Below, one piece after another: positions 17,788 to 28,879 of a stretch of 64,000 bases of DNA. Under the pieces are notes generated by a model. That model did not search any database, was not told the origin of the DNA, and was given only the letters and a program-made list of their open reading frames with translations. The stretch is from Thraustochytrium sp. TN22 (lineage: Eukaryota > Sar > Bigyra > Thraustochytrida > Thraustochytriidae). Positions within the stretch are counted from its first letter, which is position 1, and each line of letters begins with the position of its first letter. The stretch lies in the NCBI GenBank assembly GCA_013306675.1, contig JABLUY010000010.1:1-64000 (forward strand), given 5' to 3'. A program made the position numbers and the translations under genes.

Positions 17788-18801
17788 TCAAATAGGTACT
17801 TGATACCAATCAGCTTCTCCTCCAAGGCCATGGCGGTACCACTGGACGGACTCCCAAGCCGGAACGGCCCAGTTGGCCCAGTCCCAGACCATGGGAAAGT
17901 GCGAGGCAGGCCGAAAGGCGGCGTACGTTTCGGTGGTGTCAAGCGCCGCGATGATTGCGCTCGGAGCCCAGGATGTGGAGAAGATGGAGTGGTTAGCCGA
18001 GCTGGTCTCATGGTGTTGCAGCGATGTGTCACCCGGGAAGAACCAGCCGTGATCGAGCTTGTCCGAGCCACGCTGGTCGAGAAAGTGCCAGGCACCGTCA
18101 ATGTAGGCCTCGACCCAATTGTGGTTGCCGCACTGTGCATCGGCGTCGCCGTGTGGACACACGCGAGGCCCCTTGTCCCAATGCGGCGCACCTGCGACGC
18201 GCGCGGGAATGGCGATGCTGCGCAGCGCGTCGACCAGGAAGATGGCCAGCCCCGTGCACGAGGAGTTGTGCCTGTGCATGGTTTGGAAGGGGCCGTAGCT
18301 GTTTACCTCGTTGGGCGGCGCCGCCTCGAAGACGATGGGCGGGTCCACGATCGCCCACGCGCGCCGGTTGAGCTCACGCGCTGCGCACGTGGCGTTCGCG
18401 CAATCACGCACAAGCTGGCTCATGTGCGGGTAGAAGACCTTGCGCCACGCGTCCCGGGGCTCCCCTAGCGACGCGTACGGGAGGACGTCGTTGAGGAAGA
18501 CAAGCCAAGGCACGGCCGCTTCGCCGGTCCAGCGGCCGTAGAAGGCCTCGCGCGCCTCGAACGCGAGCTTCACGTTCTCCGCCAGGTACGCAGCGTCCAC
18601 TTCGTTCACGTCGGCGGCCGGCATGTACTTGACGAGAAAGTCGACAGCCTCCACCACCTTGGAGTCATTGCGTGCGGCAGAGCCCAGCTGCCTCAGCACC
18701 TGTGCGCGCAGGCCTTCTCGCGAGTCTGCAGCGACGTACGTTGCGAGCACCAGGACGAGCGGGAGCACGTGCAACAGTCGCAAGAAGAAGCTGATCGCCA
18801 T
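17788..18801 (-). CDS. Secreted transglutaminase-like protein
   Basis: This 337-residue protein has a clear signal peptide (MAISFFLRLLHVLPLVLVLA, cleavage near YVAADS). That is why Met at 18801 is preferred over the upstream in-frame Met at 18903. The papain-like transglutaminase core shows the expected triad in order: Cys in NSSCTGLAIFLVDALRSIAI, His in GNHNWVEAYIDG, and Asp in AWHFLDQRG. IPARVAGAPH between them is typical of the superfamily. Such proteins crosslink, deamidate or hydrolyse peptide amides; the substrate cannot be read from the sequence. Several Cys residues (CANATCAARE, VCPHGDADAQC) fit an oxidising secretory environment. The stop lies about 60 bp from that of the convergent cupin-FN3-PA gene. 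Confidence 0.82.
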   Translation of the reverse strand: MAISFFLRLLHVLPLVLVLATYVAADSREGLRAQVLRQLGSAARNDSKVVEAVDFLVKYMPAADVNEVDAAYLAENVKLAFEAREAFYGRWTGEAAVPWLVFLNDVLPYASLGEPRDAWRKVFYPHMSQLVRDCANATCAARELNRRAWAIVDPPIVFEAAPPNEVNSYGPFQTMHRHNSSCTGLAIFLVDALRSIAIPARVAGAPHWDKGPRVCPHGDADAQCGNHNWVEAYIDGAWHFLDQRGSDKLDHGWFFPGDTSLQHHETSSANHSIFSTSWAPSAIIAALDTTETYAAFRPASHFPMVWDWANWAVPAWESVQWYRHGLGGEADWYQVPI

Positions 18802-20292
18802 GGTGGTCGCGGCCCGTGCAGACTCTGCACTGCGCACAAGCCTTGATCCAGGCACCGAGACAGCACGCGGACAGCTCGTCTGCGCCACACGCCTCGTCAG
18901 CAAACCTGTGCGCAGGACGGCCTTCGTGGTCCCGTGAGAGAAGATATGAGCCCACGGCGGCGAGAGTGGCTCAGCTCAGGCTCCGAGTCCTGCGGCCAAC
19001 ATGGTCACAGACTGCATGTGTATCAGACGGGCGCGCACGCTGGAACAAAATTCGTTACGCGCGCGAGCTCGCGCGACGGCGCGCGACGGCGAGCGACGCG
19101 AGCGACAACTCGGACGAGCGACAGGTGTCGAGTGACGGCGAGTGCCAATGGCCCTGAGCACTTTCTCTATGCGACAGCGAACGGAGGGGAGCAACGAACG
19201 AGCGAAGACGAGCGATGAGGAGTAGTGGGGCCGGTGGGGCGGCCGATGCAGCGGGGCACAGCACCAACGTACGCGATGCGGCCGTGGGCGAGCACTTGAA
19301 CCTGCGGCCGGCTAAAGAACCGACGGGCGATCGCCGACCGGGTCATCGATTGACACCCATGATCCGCTCACACTACGACACGCTGCTTCCGCCAGCGCTA
19401 CCAAGCACGGAAGCGTGACTTCACCCAGAGCTGCTCATGCACTTGCATGGCGGTGATCCGTGATCACGACCTTCTAGGTGGTAGAAAAGGAAAGCCAGGG
19501 AATGCAGACAGCTTGTCGTTTTCTCTCTTTTCTCTGGGCGATCCGTCTCGCGAGCTGAGCCTGGAAAGCAGCTGCGGCAGGGCTGTCCATGACAGCATCG
19601 AAACTGTTACGTGCTTGCTCTTTGGGTTCATCAGCCAGCAAGGGGTGGCAGCGCAACATGAAGCAGATGGACTTTAGTAGGCCGCGACCAGGCTGTGAAA
19701 GGCCAGAGACTTGCAACAGACGTATTGATTCTGGCGTTCCGTTGCCTCAAAACTCGACCCTCCACAACTCGTGTGCCGACGCGAATTGTCCCTGAGTAGA
19801 AAGCCGTTGGTCTCCATGGAGGCCTCTCGGCCTGGCGCGAGGCCGGCAGGAGAATTTGCCTAAGGCTTGGGTAGGGATAGCTACTCACGCGGTAGGCCTG
19901 CCTCGCTGCGGCGCGAGAAAGGGCAGCGCGGCTAACGTATGAGAAGGTTGACGCCTCAACAAAGGCAGGCAAGCATGCGCCAAATGCCGCTTAGGCGTGC
20001 ACGTCGCCTAGAACGCCCCCTGGGGCAACGGCCAAAAAAGTCGAGCCAGGCGAACTCAAGGTGCACCAAGGAAGGCAGCCAGCCACACCAGGCAGGTCGA
20101 TCGCCTTGATGGCACCCGCGTTGGACCGGCGAAGACGAGGCAGTCTCCTAGCTCGAGGTCGTCTTTTGGTTTCTGGAGTGCGGCGTGGAGCCAATCGCGG
20201 CGCTGGCCGGGTGAAGAGCGCGCGCGGCGAGCAGCGGAGCAAAGAGCGAGCGAGCGCCAGCTTCTTCAACGGGAGGCGGAGGCGGAGGCGTC
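18802..20292. other. Long divergent intergenic region
   Basis: About 1.5 kb between the divergent transglutaminase-like and MHYT genes. A stretch near 19060-19130 repeats GCGACGG/GCGAGCGACG imperfectly. GC content drops between about 19330 and 19800. Short open frames on both strands show no recognisable domain, and no RNA gene was recognised. Confidence 0.4.
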
Positions 20293-21522
20293 ATGACAGT
20301 GCTGTGCGAAAACCGCACAGCGCTCGAGCTGCTCGGGCTCACCGCGAATGGCACGGAGCTGGATCTGCAGTTCGATGCGGGCCTCCTCGTGGGCAGTGTT
20401 GCCATTTCCGTGTGTGGCGCATGGGCGGGCGTGAACGTGATGGAGGCATTCCGCACAGAGAAACACCACCGCACGAAGCAGATGCTGCTTCTCCTCTTCG
20501 GCTTTTTGGTCGGTGGCGTGAGCATCTGGTCGATGCACTTCGTCGGTATGAACGCTATGTCCCTGCACTTCGCGCACCCGGAGGATGACTCGGTCGTTGT
20601 TGAGCTTCCCGTCAAATACAACGCGCTCATCACGGCAGCCTCCTTCGTGGTAGCTTCCATTTTTGTTTATGGCGGTGCGTACGTGGCGTCCAAGGACGTG
20701 TTCTTTGGCGCGAGTAACGAGGAGGCCGTCTCGGCGCTGCAGTCCATGATCGAGCTCAAGAAGCTTATGAAAGTGGGCAAGCGCATCAAGTTCCTCGCTC
20801 TCTTCAAGCAGCCGCAGCGACTGATTGCCGGTGGTATCATCACTGGTGCTGGTGTCTGCATTATGCACTTCTCTGGTATGTCAGCCATCGACCAAAACGG
20901 TTTCCATCTGGAGTGGGACCTCGGTATCGTGATTCTGTCCTGCATCATTGCTGTGGTTGTTGCTTCGGCTGGCTTCTGGATCGTCTTCCGCCTCCTTCAG
21001 TGGCGCCCGAACTCGGAGATTATTCGCTTCGGGAGCGCCATTGTCATCGCGATCGCGGTGTGCTCTATGCACTACACTGGCATGATGGGCGCTTCCTACG
21101 TTGCGGACAACACAGAAGCGCACGAAGAAGAATCCAACCTGAACGTGGGCTCTGAATCCCTGCTCGTGATTGGCCTCATTCTTTCCGCGGGGGTTATTAT
21201 CATCGGTTTCTCACTGCTTGTCGTCAACGTGCGCATGAGCATGACCATGTACCGCGACGAGATGACGGAAGAGCTGATCCAAATGGTCGAGGTGCAGATC
21301 AAGAAGTCGCACAACTTTGAGGAGCTTCAGCGCAACCTGAACAAGAACATCGTGCAGGTCCTCAAGGTACGCTCCAAGAGCAAGGCATCCACAACCAAGG
21401 CCGGCAACCAAACCAGCACCACGACATCTGAGAACGGCGTCAAATCCAAGCGCGGTGGCGGCACCAAGGCCTCCAAGGTCGCCCCGAGCAACGCCGAGGC
21501 CTCTACCGCTGGGAACTCGTGA
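20293..21522 (+). CDS. MHYT-domain integral membrane sensor
   Basis: A 409-residue polytopic membrane protein with three copies of the MHYT signature: SMHFVGMNAM (Met81), IMHFSGMSAI (Met191) and SMHYTGMMGA (Met259). Each sits at the end of a hydrophobic helix, as in the bacterial MHYT sensor domain, where the Met/His pairs are proposed to bind copper and sense O2, CO or NO. About seven hydrophobic segments are visible. A basic loop (KKLMKVGKRIKFLALFKQPQR) follows the third. The last helix (about residue 296) leads to a cytoplasmic tail with a possible amphipathic helix (EELIQMVEVQIKKSHNFEEL) and a Lys/Ser/Thr-rich end. No GGDEF, EAL or kinase domain is fused. The tail may be a partner-binding site (inference). 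The MHYT call is secure; the ligand is unknown. Confidence 0.88.
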   Translation: MTVLCENRTALELLGLTANGTELDLQFDAGLLVGSVAISVCGAWAGVNVMEAFRTEKHHRTKQMLLLLFGFLVGGVSIWSMHFVGMNAMSLHFAHPEDDSVVVELPVKYNALITAASFVVASIFVYGGAYVASKDVFFGASNEEAVSALQSMIELKKLMKVGKRIKFLALFKQPQRLIAGGIITGAGVCIMHFSGMSAIDQNGFHLEWDLGIVILSCIIAVVVASAGFWIVFRLLQWRPNSEIIRFGSAIVIAIAVCSMHYTGMMGASYVADNTEAHEEESNLNVGSESLLVIGLILSAGVIIIGFSLLVVNVRMSMTMYRDEMTEELIQMVEVQIKKSHNFEELQRNLNKNIVQVLKVRSKSKASTTKAGNQTSTTTSENGVKSKRGGGTKASKVAPSNAEASTAGNS

Positions 21523-22222
21523 GGAAGGAAGAAGAGCTGCCTCGCTCGCTTCCCCTTGGCTCTGTGACGATGTGAGAGAACGCACGCGAGCGCTGCGACC
21601 GGGCCTGCTGCGTCGCGTGAGTCAAACGAGCATCGTCCCACTTCTTACCTTCGCCCTCTGCTCAACAAACAATCATGGATCACAACTCCATCACTTCAAG
21701 GCATCACAAGCAACGCTCGCGTCCTGTTCCCAGGCCTACTGCCCCATAAAAAGAAACGCAAGTTGTCCGAGCCGTCGATGACGTTATGTTTGCTCCCGGT
21801 GCCAGCCTGATGCGTGCCGCCGGCGCTTGTCCAGCCTGCAAACAGCGCTGTCCGGTCTGACCAAACCCGACTCCGTTGTCGGCAGCGGCCCGCGCGCGGC
21901 TGGTGCTTGCGCGGGAGGCGCAGGAGCGGGGCCACGTCCGCGAACACCTGCGCCCGCCTGCGCGCGCTCGCGGAGGCCTGCGTCGCGGGGCCATGGCCGC
22001 GGAGCAAGGCGACGACCATGGCCGCCAGGGAGGTGTCGCCCCCGTCGCCGCCCCTGCACCGGCACAAGGACAGCGCGAAGCGGGGCGGGCGAAGCCAGCA
22101 GCAAAGCAGGCGCCAGAGCAGCGCACGCTGTGGACCCCGCTGCTAGCAGTCGAGGTACGTGCGCAGCGGCAAGGTAATCGTGGGAGGCGCGCAGGAGGAG
22201 CGAAAGCGAGCTAACGACCACC
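21523..22222. other. Intergenic region between MHYT and GTF3C5 genes
   Basis: About 700 bp between two plus-strand genes. It should contain the MHYT 3' UTR and the GTF3C5 promoter. The GTF3C5 ATG has a good context (CCACC before ATG). Open frames on both strands show no recognisable domain. Confidence 0.4.
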
Positions 22223-24058
22223 ATGCACAATCTCGCCCAGTTGCCGCTGTACATTCGTCGTGGTGCGGAAGAGGAGGAGGAGGACGTGCACGGCGCGCTG
22301 GAGCGCAAGACCCTGGCTTTGCTCGGAGGACAGATGACGGTGGACAGGAACATCTTCCCCGAGTCGGAGCTCGCAGCGACCGGCAAGCTCGATGCTGAGG
22401 CAGCGCCCGCACCCGAGGAGCCACCCGCGCCGCCGACGGTGGACCAAGACGCCGTGCCTGAGCCGAGCGCAGCGAAAGGCACGTCAGCGAGGACGCAGCC
22501 CGTGGGACGGCTCCGGGGCTCGCGCAGGAGCCTTGTGTTGCGAACGCAGCCCGAGTGCATTGAGGACATGACCACGATGCAGTCGGTGTCCGTGCCGAAG
22601 CTCGCTGTGGCCTTGCGCGTGCGACGCAAGCGCAAGAGCCAAGAGATCACGCGCGCCGAAGTAGTCGGCGTCGTGCAGGAGGCGCACGAGTTCACCACGC
22701 TCTGTGACTTCGCGTTCCGGCCCAGCGCACGGACCACGTCTGTGCAAGGGCGGCTCGAGGGCGGCGACTTTGCGTCGGCGCTCAAAGCGAAAGTGCCGAG
22801 CGCGATTGCGAGTCTGCGCGCGAGGGCACCGGCGTCGACCCAAGCCGAGGTGACCGCGGCGCGCGCCGCGCTCTATCTGCCGCCACCGCAATTTGCAACG
22901 CCGCAGCCCGCGCAGAGCCTCACCTTTGCGAGCTCGCGAGTGCCGGAAGGCACGCGCATGCCGGGCCGCGAAGCTGGCATCCCCTTCATCAACCTGGACA
23001 ACCGCGCGGTGCAGGTGCCTGCCGGGGAGCTGGTCTCTGCAGGCACGCCTGCGCCGAGCGCCGACGCAGAAGCAGCGCTGGCCAAGGTCCGCTCGACATT
23101 ACTTCGCAAGCCGGTGTGGACGCGCGAGACGCTGTTAGTCGAGACTAGGCTGGGCAAGGAGCAGCTGGAGGGGGCGCTCTCGCGACTCGCATATCAGGCG
23201 ACGAAGCCGTGCGCGTTCTCCGGCCACGTTGTCATCCGGCGCTCCTTCGACCCGCGTGGGAGCCGCAACGACGCGCAGTATCAGCCCCTTCGCTTCCGCA
23301 TGCCCAAGCCTCTGAGCGAGCGCCTGCATACGCAGATGAAGCTACATGGGCTGACCAGCCTGGACTGGCTGGGCCAGCGCTCCAAGGCCTTCATGACGGC
23401 GCTCGTGGGCGAGGTGCCGGACGAGGACTTTCGACGCATAGCTCGCGCCCGTGTTACGTCCTTCTTCAAGCCGCGGCACGGCTGGTACACGGAGGAGACG
23501 CGCGCGCTGCTTGCCGGCAAGATCATTGAGCTCCTGGACAAGATGCTCAGCGCTATGGAGGCCTTGGGAGGGCCGCAGCGTGCCCGCGCCGAGAAGATCT
23601 TGCAAGGAAGCTGTGGCCCTGTGACGGGCTCCGAGCCCTGGGCGCGCGATGTGCGCTCCGATGTGGACCACCGCGGCGCGGCGCGGGCGAGGGAGAGGGG
23701 TCTCCTCCCGGGCCAGATGCGCCTCGCCGAGCAAACGCTCGCCATGGGAGGCATGCCTTTGCCGCCACTCACCGGCGATGCAGGCGCGGCCGCACCGAAC
23801 ACCTCGCTCTCGCTCCCGCCGCCGCCGCCGCAGCCGCTCATGGGCGACCACGGACCAGGTAGCTTCGCTTTCACGAACATGCTCGGCAACAATAACCCGT
23901 CCATGCCTCCTCCACCCCCGACGCATCCTTCTGAGCCCGGCATGTCATACACAATCCTGGGCGACGACGACGACGACGGCGACGACGACGAGGATGCGGC
24001 CATGGGTGCTGCTGGCGTCTCCTCGTACTCTAGCGACGAGGACGACGCGAGCGATTGA
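22223..24058 (+). CDS. GTF3C5: TFIIIC subunit 5 (GTF3C5 / Tfc1, tau95)
   Basis: A 611-residue subunit of TFIIIC, which recognises the A and B boxes of tRNA genes and recruits TFIIIB for RNA polymerase III; this subunit belongs to the A-box-binding half. Matches to the human protein as recalled: the dimerisation region LALLGGQMTVDRNIFPE then VALRVRRKRKSQ and EVVGVVQEAHEFTTLCDFAF; YLPPPQFATPQ; and the DNA-binding region LRKPVWTRETLL, LAYQATKPCAFSGHVVIRRS, SFDPRGSRNDAQYQPLRFRM (human RPIWSR, YDPRKNPDAKIYQVLDFR). The C-terminus ends in a long Asp-rich tail, as the family does, after a Pro-rich linker. It converges on the BCAS3 homologue. Confidence 0.87.
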   Translation: MHNLAQLPLYIRRGAEEEEEDVHGALERKTLALLGGQMTVDRNIFPESELAATGKLDAEAAPAPEEPPAPPTVDQDAVPEPSAAKGTSARTQPVGRLRGSRRSLVLRTQPECIEDMTTMQSVSVPKLAVALRVRRKRKSQEITRAEVVGVVQEAHEFTTLCDFAFRPSARTTSVQGRLEGGDFASALKAKVPSAIASLRARAPASTQAEVTAARAALYLPPPQFATPQPAQSLTFASSRVPEGTRMPGREAGIPFINLDNRAVQVPAGELVSAGTPAPSADAEAALAKVRSTLLRKPVWTRETLLVETRLGKEQLEGALSRLAYQATKPCAFSGHVVIRRSFDPRGSRNDAQYQPLRFRMPKPLSERLHTQMKLHGLTSLDWLGQRSKAFMTALVGEVPDEDFRRIARARVTSFFKPRHGWYTEETRALLAGKIIELLDKMLSAMEALGGPQRARAEKILQGSCGPVTGSEPWARDVRSDVDHRGAARARERGLLPGQMRLAEQTLAMGGMPLPPLTGDAGAAAPNTSLSLPPPPPQPLMGDHGPGSFAFTNMLGNNNPSMPPPPPTHPSEPGMSYTILGDDDDDGDDDEDAAMGAAGVSSYSSDEDDASD

Positions 24059-24117
24059 TGGATGGATGGAGGAGCGTCTAACTTACATTGAAAAGAAGAT
24101 GGGTTGCTGGGTGGTAG

Positions 24118-24130
24118 GCTAGCTAGCTAG
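24118..24130. repeat. GCTA tetranucleotide tract between convergent genes
   Basis: Three GCTA units lie 60 bp after the GTF3C5 stop, in a 250-bp gap before the convergent BCAS3 stop. It belongs to the same recurrent border motif as the tracts near 15080 and 57611. A short GGGTACCC-like palindromic patch lies near 24194-24202. Confidence 0.8.
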
Positions 24131-24308
24131 ACAAAGTCGTCTCTTGGAGAGAGAGGCTCCTTCGTCCGTTTTTCTGTCTTTTATTTGGTTGTACCCGGGT
24201 ACCCTGGCACGCCCTGGCACCTGGTCACCCCTACCGGCCCGGGTACACAGAGAGAGTTTCAGCATTTCTTTCGGTTGAGCCCTGTTTGCTCTTTGTCTAC
24301 AAGTAAGG

Positions 24309-26589
24309 TTATTCCTGCTTCGGTCGGCTTGCATCCGTATCCGACGCGGCGAGCATGAAGCCGTCTTCATCCTCGACGAAGTGGAGGGCGCAGTCGTCCT
24401 CGAGCTCGTTCTCGCCGCCTGCATCCTCGTTGCCAGCAGCGACTCTGGCGGCCGCATTGGAGGCCTCGTTGGGGCCGGTCTTGTTAGTGCTGTAATTGTC
24501 GTTGTCGATCTTGTCGTCATTGTCGTCATCGTCGTCGTCAAAGACCATGATGTGCTCGTCGAGCTCTTGTTCGTCCGCAATGTAGAGGTCTTGGAACTGC
24601 GCTGGTGTCTCAATGGCGTTGCGGAGCCCCTCCATGGAGGCCGGCGGCGCCTTGGCGTTGCTGCGGCCCGGGCCGGGCTGCGTGGAGGCAAAAACAGGCG
24701 ATGGCCCCGCGCCGCGCACCTCAATGGGCGTGCTGGTAGCGCGCTCGATGAAGAGCTTGGCGACCGCGGAGAGGGCCGCCTCCTGGTCGTAGGTGGCGAA
24801 CTGGAACTGCGGCGCAGCCCAAATATGCGTGATGGGCGAGGCGTGCGTGCAGATCTCCACCTTGGACAGCCAAGTGAGGCGCTGGCGCTCGGCATCAGCA
24901 CCAGAGACCGCGGCGGCGGCCGCGACGACCGCAGGGTGCGACGCGCTCTGACCTGGAGGAAGGGAGTGCGGGGCACCGAGCCCGGCGGCAAGCACAGGTG
25001 GCGGGAGGCTGCTGTTGCGCCGCACGTAGGTGTGCCAGTGGTCTCGGCGGCACACGTCCCAGGTCCTTGCCGGCACGGCGCGCAGGTCGAGCTCGCGGTG
25101 GTCCTTCTCACTCTGCGAGGGCACCAGCTTGTACTGCTGCAGGAAGCCGGCCCCGGACAAAAGGTAGAGAGAGCTGCCGAAAAAGGACGCGCAGGCGCAG
25201 GCAGGCAGCGCCGGGTCCCGTGTCACTGCCGCGGCGGCCGCCTCGGCCGCCGCCGCGGCGCTCACCTGCGCGTCCCGTGGCGATCTGAGCGGGCCAGCAT
25301 CCTCCGGATCGGCCGCGCCGTCCTCGTCCTCGTTGTCGTCCTCATAGTCATTGCTGCGAGCGCCGTCGGCGCCGGCCGAGGACGACGAAGAAGAAAAGCT
25401 CGACTCACTTTCGGCGAGCAAGGAGCTGAGCGAACTGGCAGTCTGGCGGATGCGCGCGAGCGCGGTGAGCTTGATGGGGCCCCGCGGCGCGGCGCCCGCG
25501 CTGGAGAGGTCCGTGGACGGGGAGAAGACGAGCGAGACGGAGGGCGCGCTGGAGGAGCTCGGGGCCGACCCGCTCAGAGCGCTTCCAAGCGAGGTGGAGA
25601 GCGGCGAGGTGAGCAGCGAGGGCGGCGAACTGGACAGCGAGCTGGACCAGGACGCGAACCGCTCGCGGATGCGCCAGCCGTCGAGCGAGTCGACGCTGGA
25701 TGACGGGCGGTCGCCGGCAGCCGCATGGCCGGCGGCCGACCCGGGCACGCCTGAGGAGGCGCCCTGAATCGCGCGGTGCGCCGCCGACGCGGAGACGACG
25801 CGGTGCGTGGCGGTGGACGGCGCGACGCCCGATGGAGAGATGGCGAAAACGTGCGTGGTGCCGCGCGCCGAGGTGACCGCAAGCCAGCGCAGGTCCTCGC
25901 TGAAGCAAATATTGCGGATGACTGCGCGGGTGATGCCGCGGGACAGCTTGTAGAGCAGGCGATGCGAAGGGCGGTCGCCTAGGCCGCTCCGGTGCGGGAT
26001 GAGCTTGTGCACGTGGATGGCCTGGCCGTCCAGGGCGCAGACGACGAGGAGCGCGCCCGACGGGTCGAAGCTCATGCGGCCCACGGGCCGAGTGTGCGAC
26101 TTGAAGGCAGCCACCACAGCGCCCGTAACGAGATCGCGCACGATGACGCCGGCGCGCGCGTAGCGCGTGAGCGCCTTCTCCAGCGCGGAACGCTCCTCGC
26201 GCAGGTCGCGCGCCTCCGCGGCGAAGCTCTTCCGGGCCGAAGGCGACCGCATGGCCGCGCCGGCCGGCCCGACGCCGGCCGGCCCGACGCCGGCCGGCAG
26301 TGGGGTCCCTGCCGTGGCCCCGGTGCCGCGGGGCGAGGGCAGGCCGCCGCTGGCGGCCCCGCTACTCTGCTGGCGCCGCTCGTCGAGCTTGCGCAGACCA
26401 AGGTCACCCAAATAGTAGAGACCGTTGGCGAGCTCTTTGGCGGCGCCCTTGACCGTGGACCAGTGCGCGGCGGTGTCGGTGCCGGATGCCCCAGCCGCGG
26501 TGGCGGGGTCGCGACGGGCGCTACCGGCACTGGCGCCGCCGCGGGCTCCGCCGCCGCCGCCGCCTCCGCCGCCACCGCCGCCAAGACGC

Positions 26590-26630
<41 letters not shown>

Positions 26631-27926
26631 GCCTCCGACACCGGCGCCGCGCGCGTCGGTCCTCCAGACGCGCAGGTCGCCGGGGTGCGTGGCGTCCGGA
26701 AGCGGCGCGCAGAACGCGAGGAAGCGCTGCCCGAGCGCGAAACTGGTCTCGACGCCGGGCGGTGGCGGCGCCACGTCGATGCTGCGCAGCTCCTCGAAGT
26801 TGGCCGCGTTGTTAAATACAAGGATGCGCGCACGCGAGCTCACCACGAAGAAACGCGCGCTGGACTGCATGCCGCAGACGCGGACGTTGAGTGGGAGCTT
26901 GCGCACGACCTTTTGGTAGCGCACAGAGTAAATGCGCACCACGTCGGACTCCGCGCCGTCCGCTGCCTCGGCTGCGGCGGTGGCGGCCGACGTCGCGATG
27001 CCGCCCGGAGAGGAATCTCGCTGCACCGTCGGCACGAGCGCCAGCAGCGGGCGCGCAGAGTCGACCTTGGACGCCGACATCGCCGGCGACGAGGAGGCGG
27101 CAGCGGCTGCTGCCGACGAAGACGAGGAGGAGGACAGCGGTGATGCTGGGGACGCCGAGGACGAGGCGCCCGGATCCGCGAGGCAGTGGCAGAGCCGGAC
27201 GCCGCCGAGGCGCACCGAGGTGAGCTCGCGCACAGGCTCGGCCTCGGAGCCGAGGCGCCAGACCTGAAAGCCGCTCTCGTAGCCAATCACGGCGACCCGC
27301 TGGTCGCCAAGCGACTCGAGCGCCACGCTGATGATGCGCTCCCGGCTGCGGGCGTCCGCGCGGCCCTTCTCGCCTCCCGCCGCGTAGGTCTTGATGAAGT
27401 CTGGAATGTACATGTTTACATCGGCCGGAATGCGCGCAGATGCGAGCAGCTGCGCCAGGTAGCTGGTGGCGCCGCCCACGACGGGCGCCACCTCGTGCGC
27501 AGGCGCGCTGACGGCGGCGGCGGCGGCGGCGGCGGCGTCCTCGTCTGCGGCGCCGGAGGCCGCGCTCGCGGTGGACCCGGAGCTGGACGCGCGCGAGACG
27601 ACGCCGGGCCGTGGCGCGCGCGGCGCGGGCGCTCCGGGGCCGGGCGCGCGCAGGAGCGGCCAGCGGCGCCCGGAGGACGCGCCGCCGGAGTTTGGCCGAG
27701 TTTGCCGCGCTGGGAGGGCCTCGGCGAGCCGCGCAGCGCGGCGGGACCCGGACCGGAGCGCGACGAGCCGCCGACGAGGACAGAACCGGGAGGACTGACG
27801 CACCGTCAGGATCTGCCTGCCATCGCCGTGCGTGCGGACTCGGGCCAGGCGGAGGAAGGCGCCGCGCAGCAGGTGTCGGACGTGCACCTGCCGGGCGAGG
27901 AGGCGGGCATGAGCACTGCCTGCCAT
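24309..27926 (-). CDS. BCAS3: BCAS3 homologue (WD-repeat phagophore protein)
   Basis: About 1205 residues. BCAS3 proteins are beta-propellers that bind phosphoinositides and, with PHAF1/C16orf70, associate with the phagophore in autophagy. Matches in order: VAVIGYESGFQVWRL, RELTSVRLGGVRLCHCLADP, RPLLALVPTVQRD, VVRIYSVRYQKVVRKL, FALGQRFLAFCAP, GLYYLGDLGLRKLDER, SHTRPVGRMSFDPSGALLVV, IRNICFSEDLRWLAVTSARG, GTTHVFAI. A C-terminal BCAS3 domain follows (CACASFFGSSLYLLSGAGFL, TWDVCRRDHWHTY). Large lineage inserts include a poly-Gly run (near 26540-26650) and PAGVGPAG repeats (near 26268-26300). The N-terminal ~150 residues are Arg/Ala-rich and unlike the family. No internal Met precedes the conserved TSYLAQLLASARIP, so a missed intron or upstream exon is possible. 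Start at 27926 is tentative. Confidence 0.85.
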
Positions 27927-28879
27927 GGCGACTGCACGTTGGGCCCGAGTCTGTGGACGGTCTGCACTGCATGGCAGGAACTGGCTGCAGTGCGGCAGGC
28001 TGAGGAAAGACCAGTAGTCGCCCTTCGCCTTCGAGTCTTTTGTGGGCAGCAAGCCGCCGGTTGCCTTGCTTGCAGTGGACTTGAAGGCGAGCCTCGAGGC
28101 GGGCGCGTCGGAGTCGGACGCGGGGCGCGTGCTGCTGCGAGCGGCCTACGGAGGGCTTCCCGAGCCTAGGCCTAGTGCCCGGCCAGTGAGGTCGGGCTTG
28201 TGAGTTGTGGTGTCGTTGCCGGCTCTGAGAGCTGAAGAGGGGCGACGACTCGGACTCGAGCAGCCAGATGCAGCACTGCTGGCCTGCAAGCACTGCTGGC
28301 CTGCAAGCACTGCTGTCCTGCAAGCACAAACTTGATCTTGTGGTTCCAACCTTGGCATGTGGCTACGTGCTTGTTGACGTTGTGCGGCCAGTCAGGGATG
28401 TGAGCTCGGACTCGCGAGCCCGCGGCACGCGTCCGCACATCACGCCTTGGTGAAGAGAAGAATGAGCTCGAGCCGGACGGAATGCATACTGACAGGGAAT
28501 GAAGAGGGCGCGGATGGGCGGATGAGATGGGTCGCTTGGTCGCCTGAACGCGCCTGATCCATGGTCATGGCCTCTTTGAGCAGGCCAAACAGTTCAGCAA
28601 GTGCCAATTAGACGACGATGGTGGCCTTGGCCTCACGACGACGAGGACGACGACGACGGGCTGCAAGATGCACGAGTGCCTGGTGAAGAAAAACGGCGCC
28701 GTCCTGGGCTCCTTCCCTTCGAGGCCCTTGGAGTCCGAGTCCGAGTCCTGGCTGCAGGTGGTGTTCCGAAGAATCCAAACTTCGATCACTCCGAAGTCAA
28801 TCAAAGCGGCGCCTCGCTCCCGAGGCTTGCGGCGGCAGCAGGCGCGCGGCGGCGGCGGCGGCGGCCGGTCGCGCGCGGC

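Noticed and set aside
19631-19972. 113-residue minus-strand open frame in the TGase-MHYT gap
   Set aside because: No recognisable motif and no neighbouring support.
28274-28324. Short direct repeats as a CRISPR array
   Set aside because: The 17-bp units are adjacent with no spacers, and the DNA is eukaryotic; it is a minisatellite.
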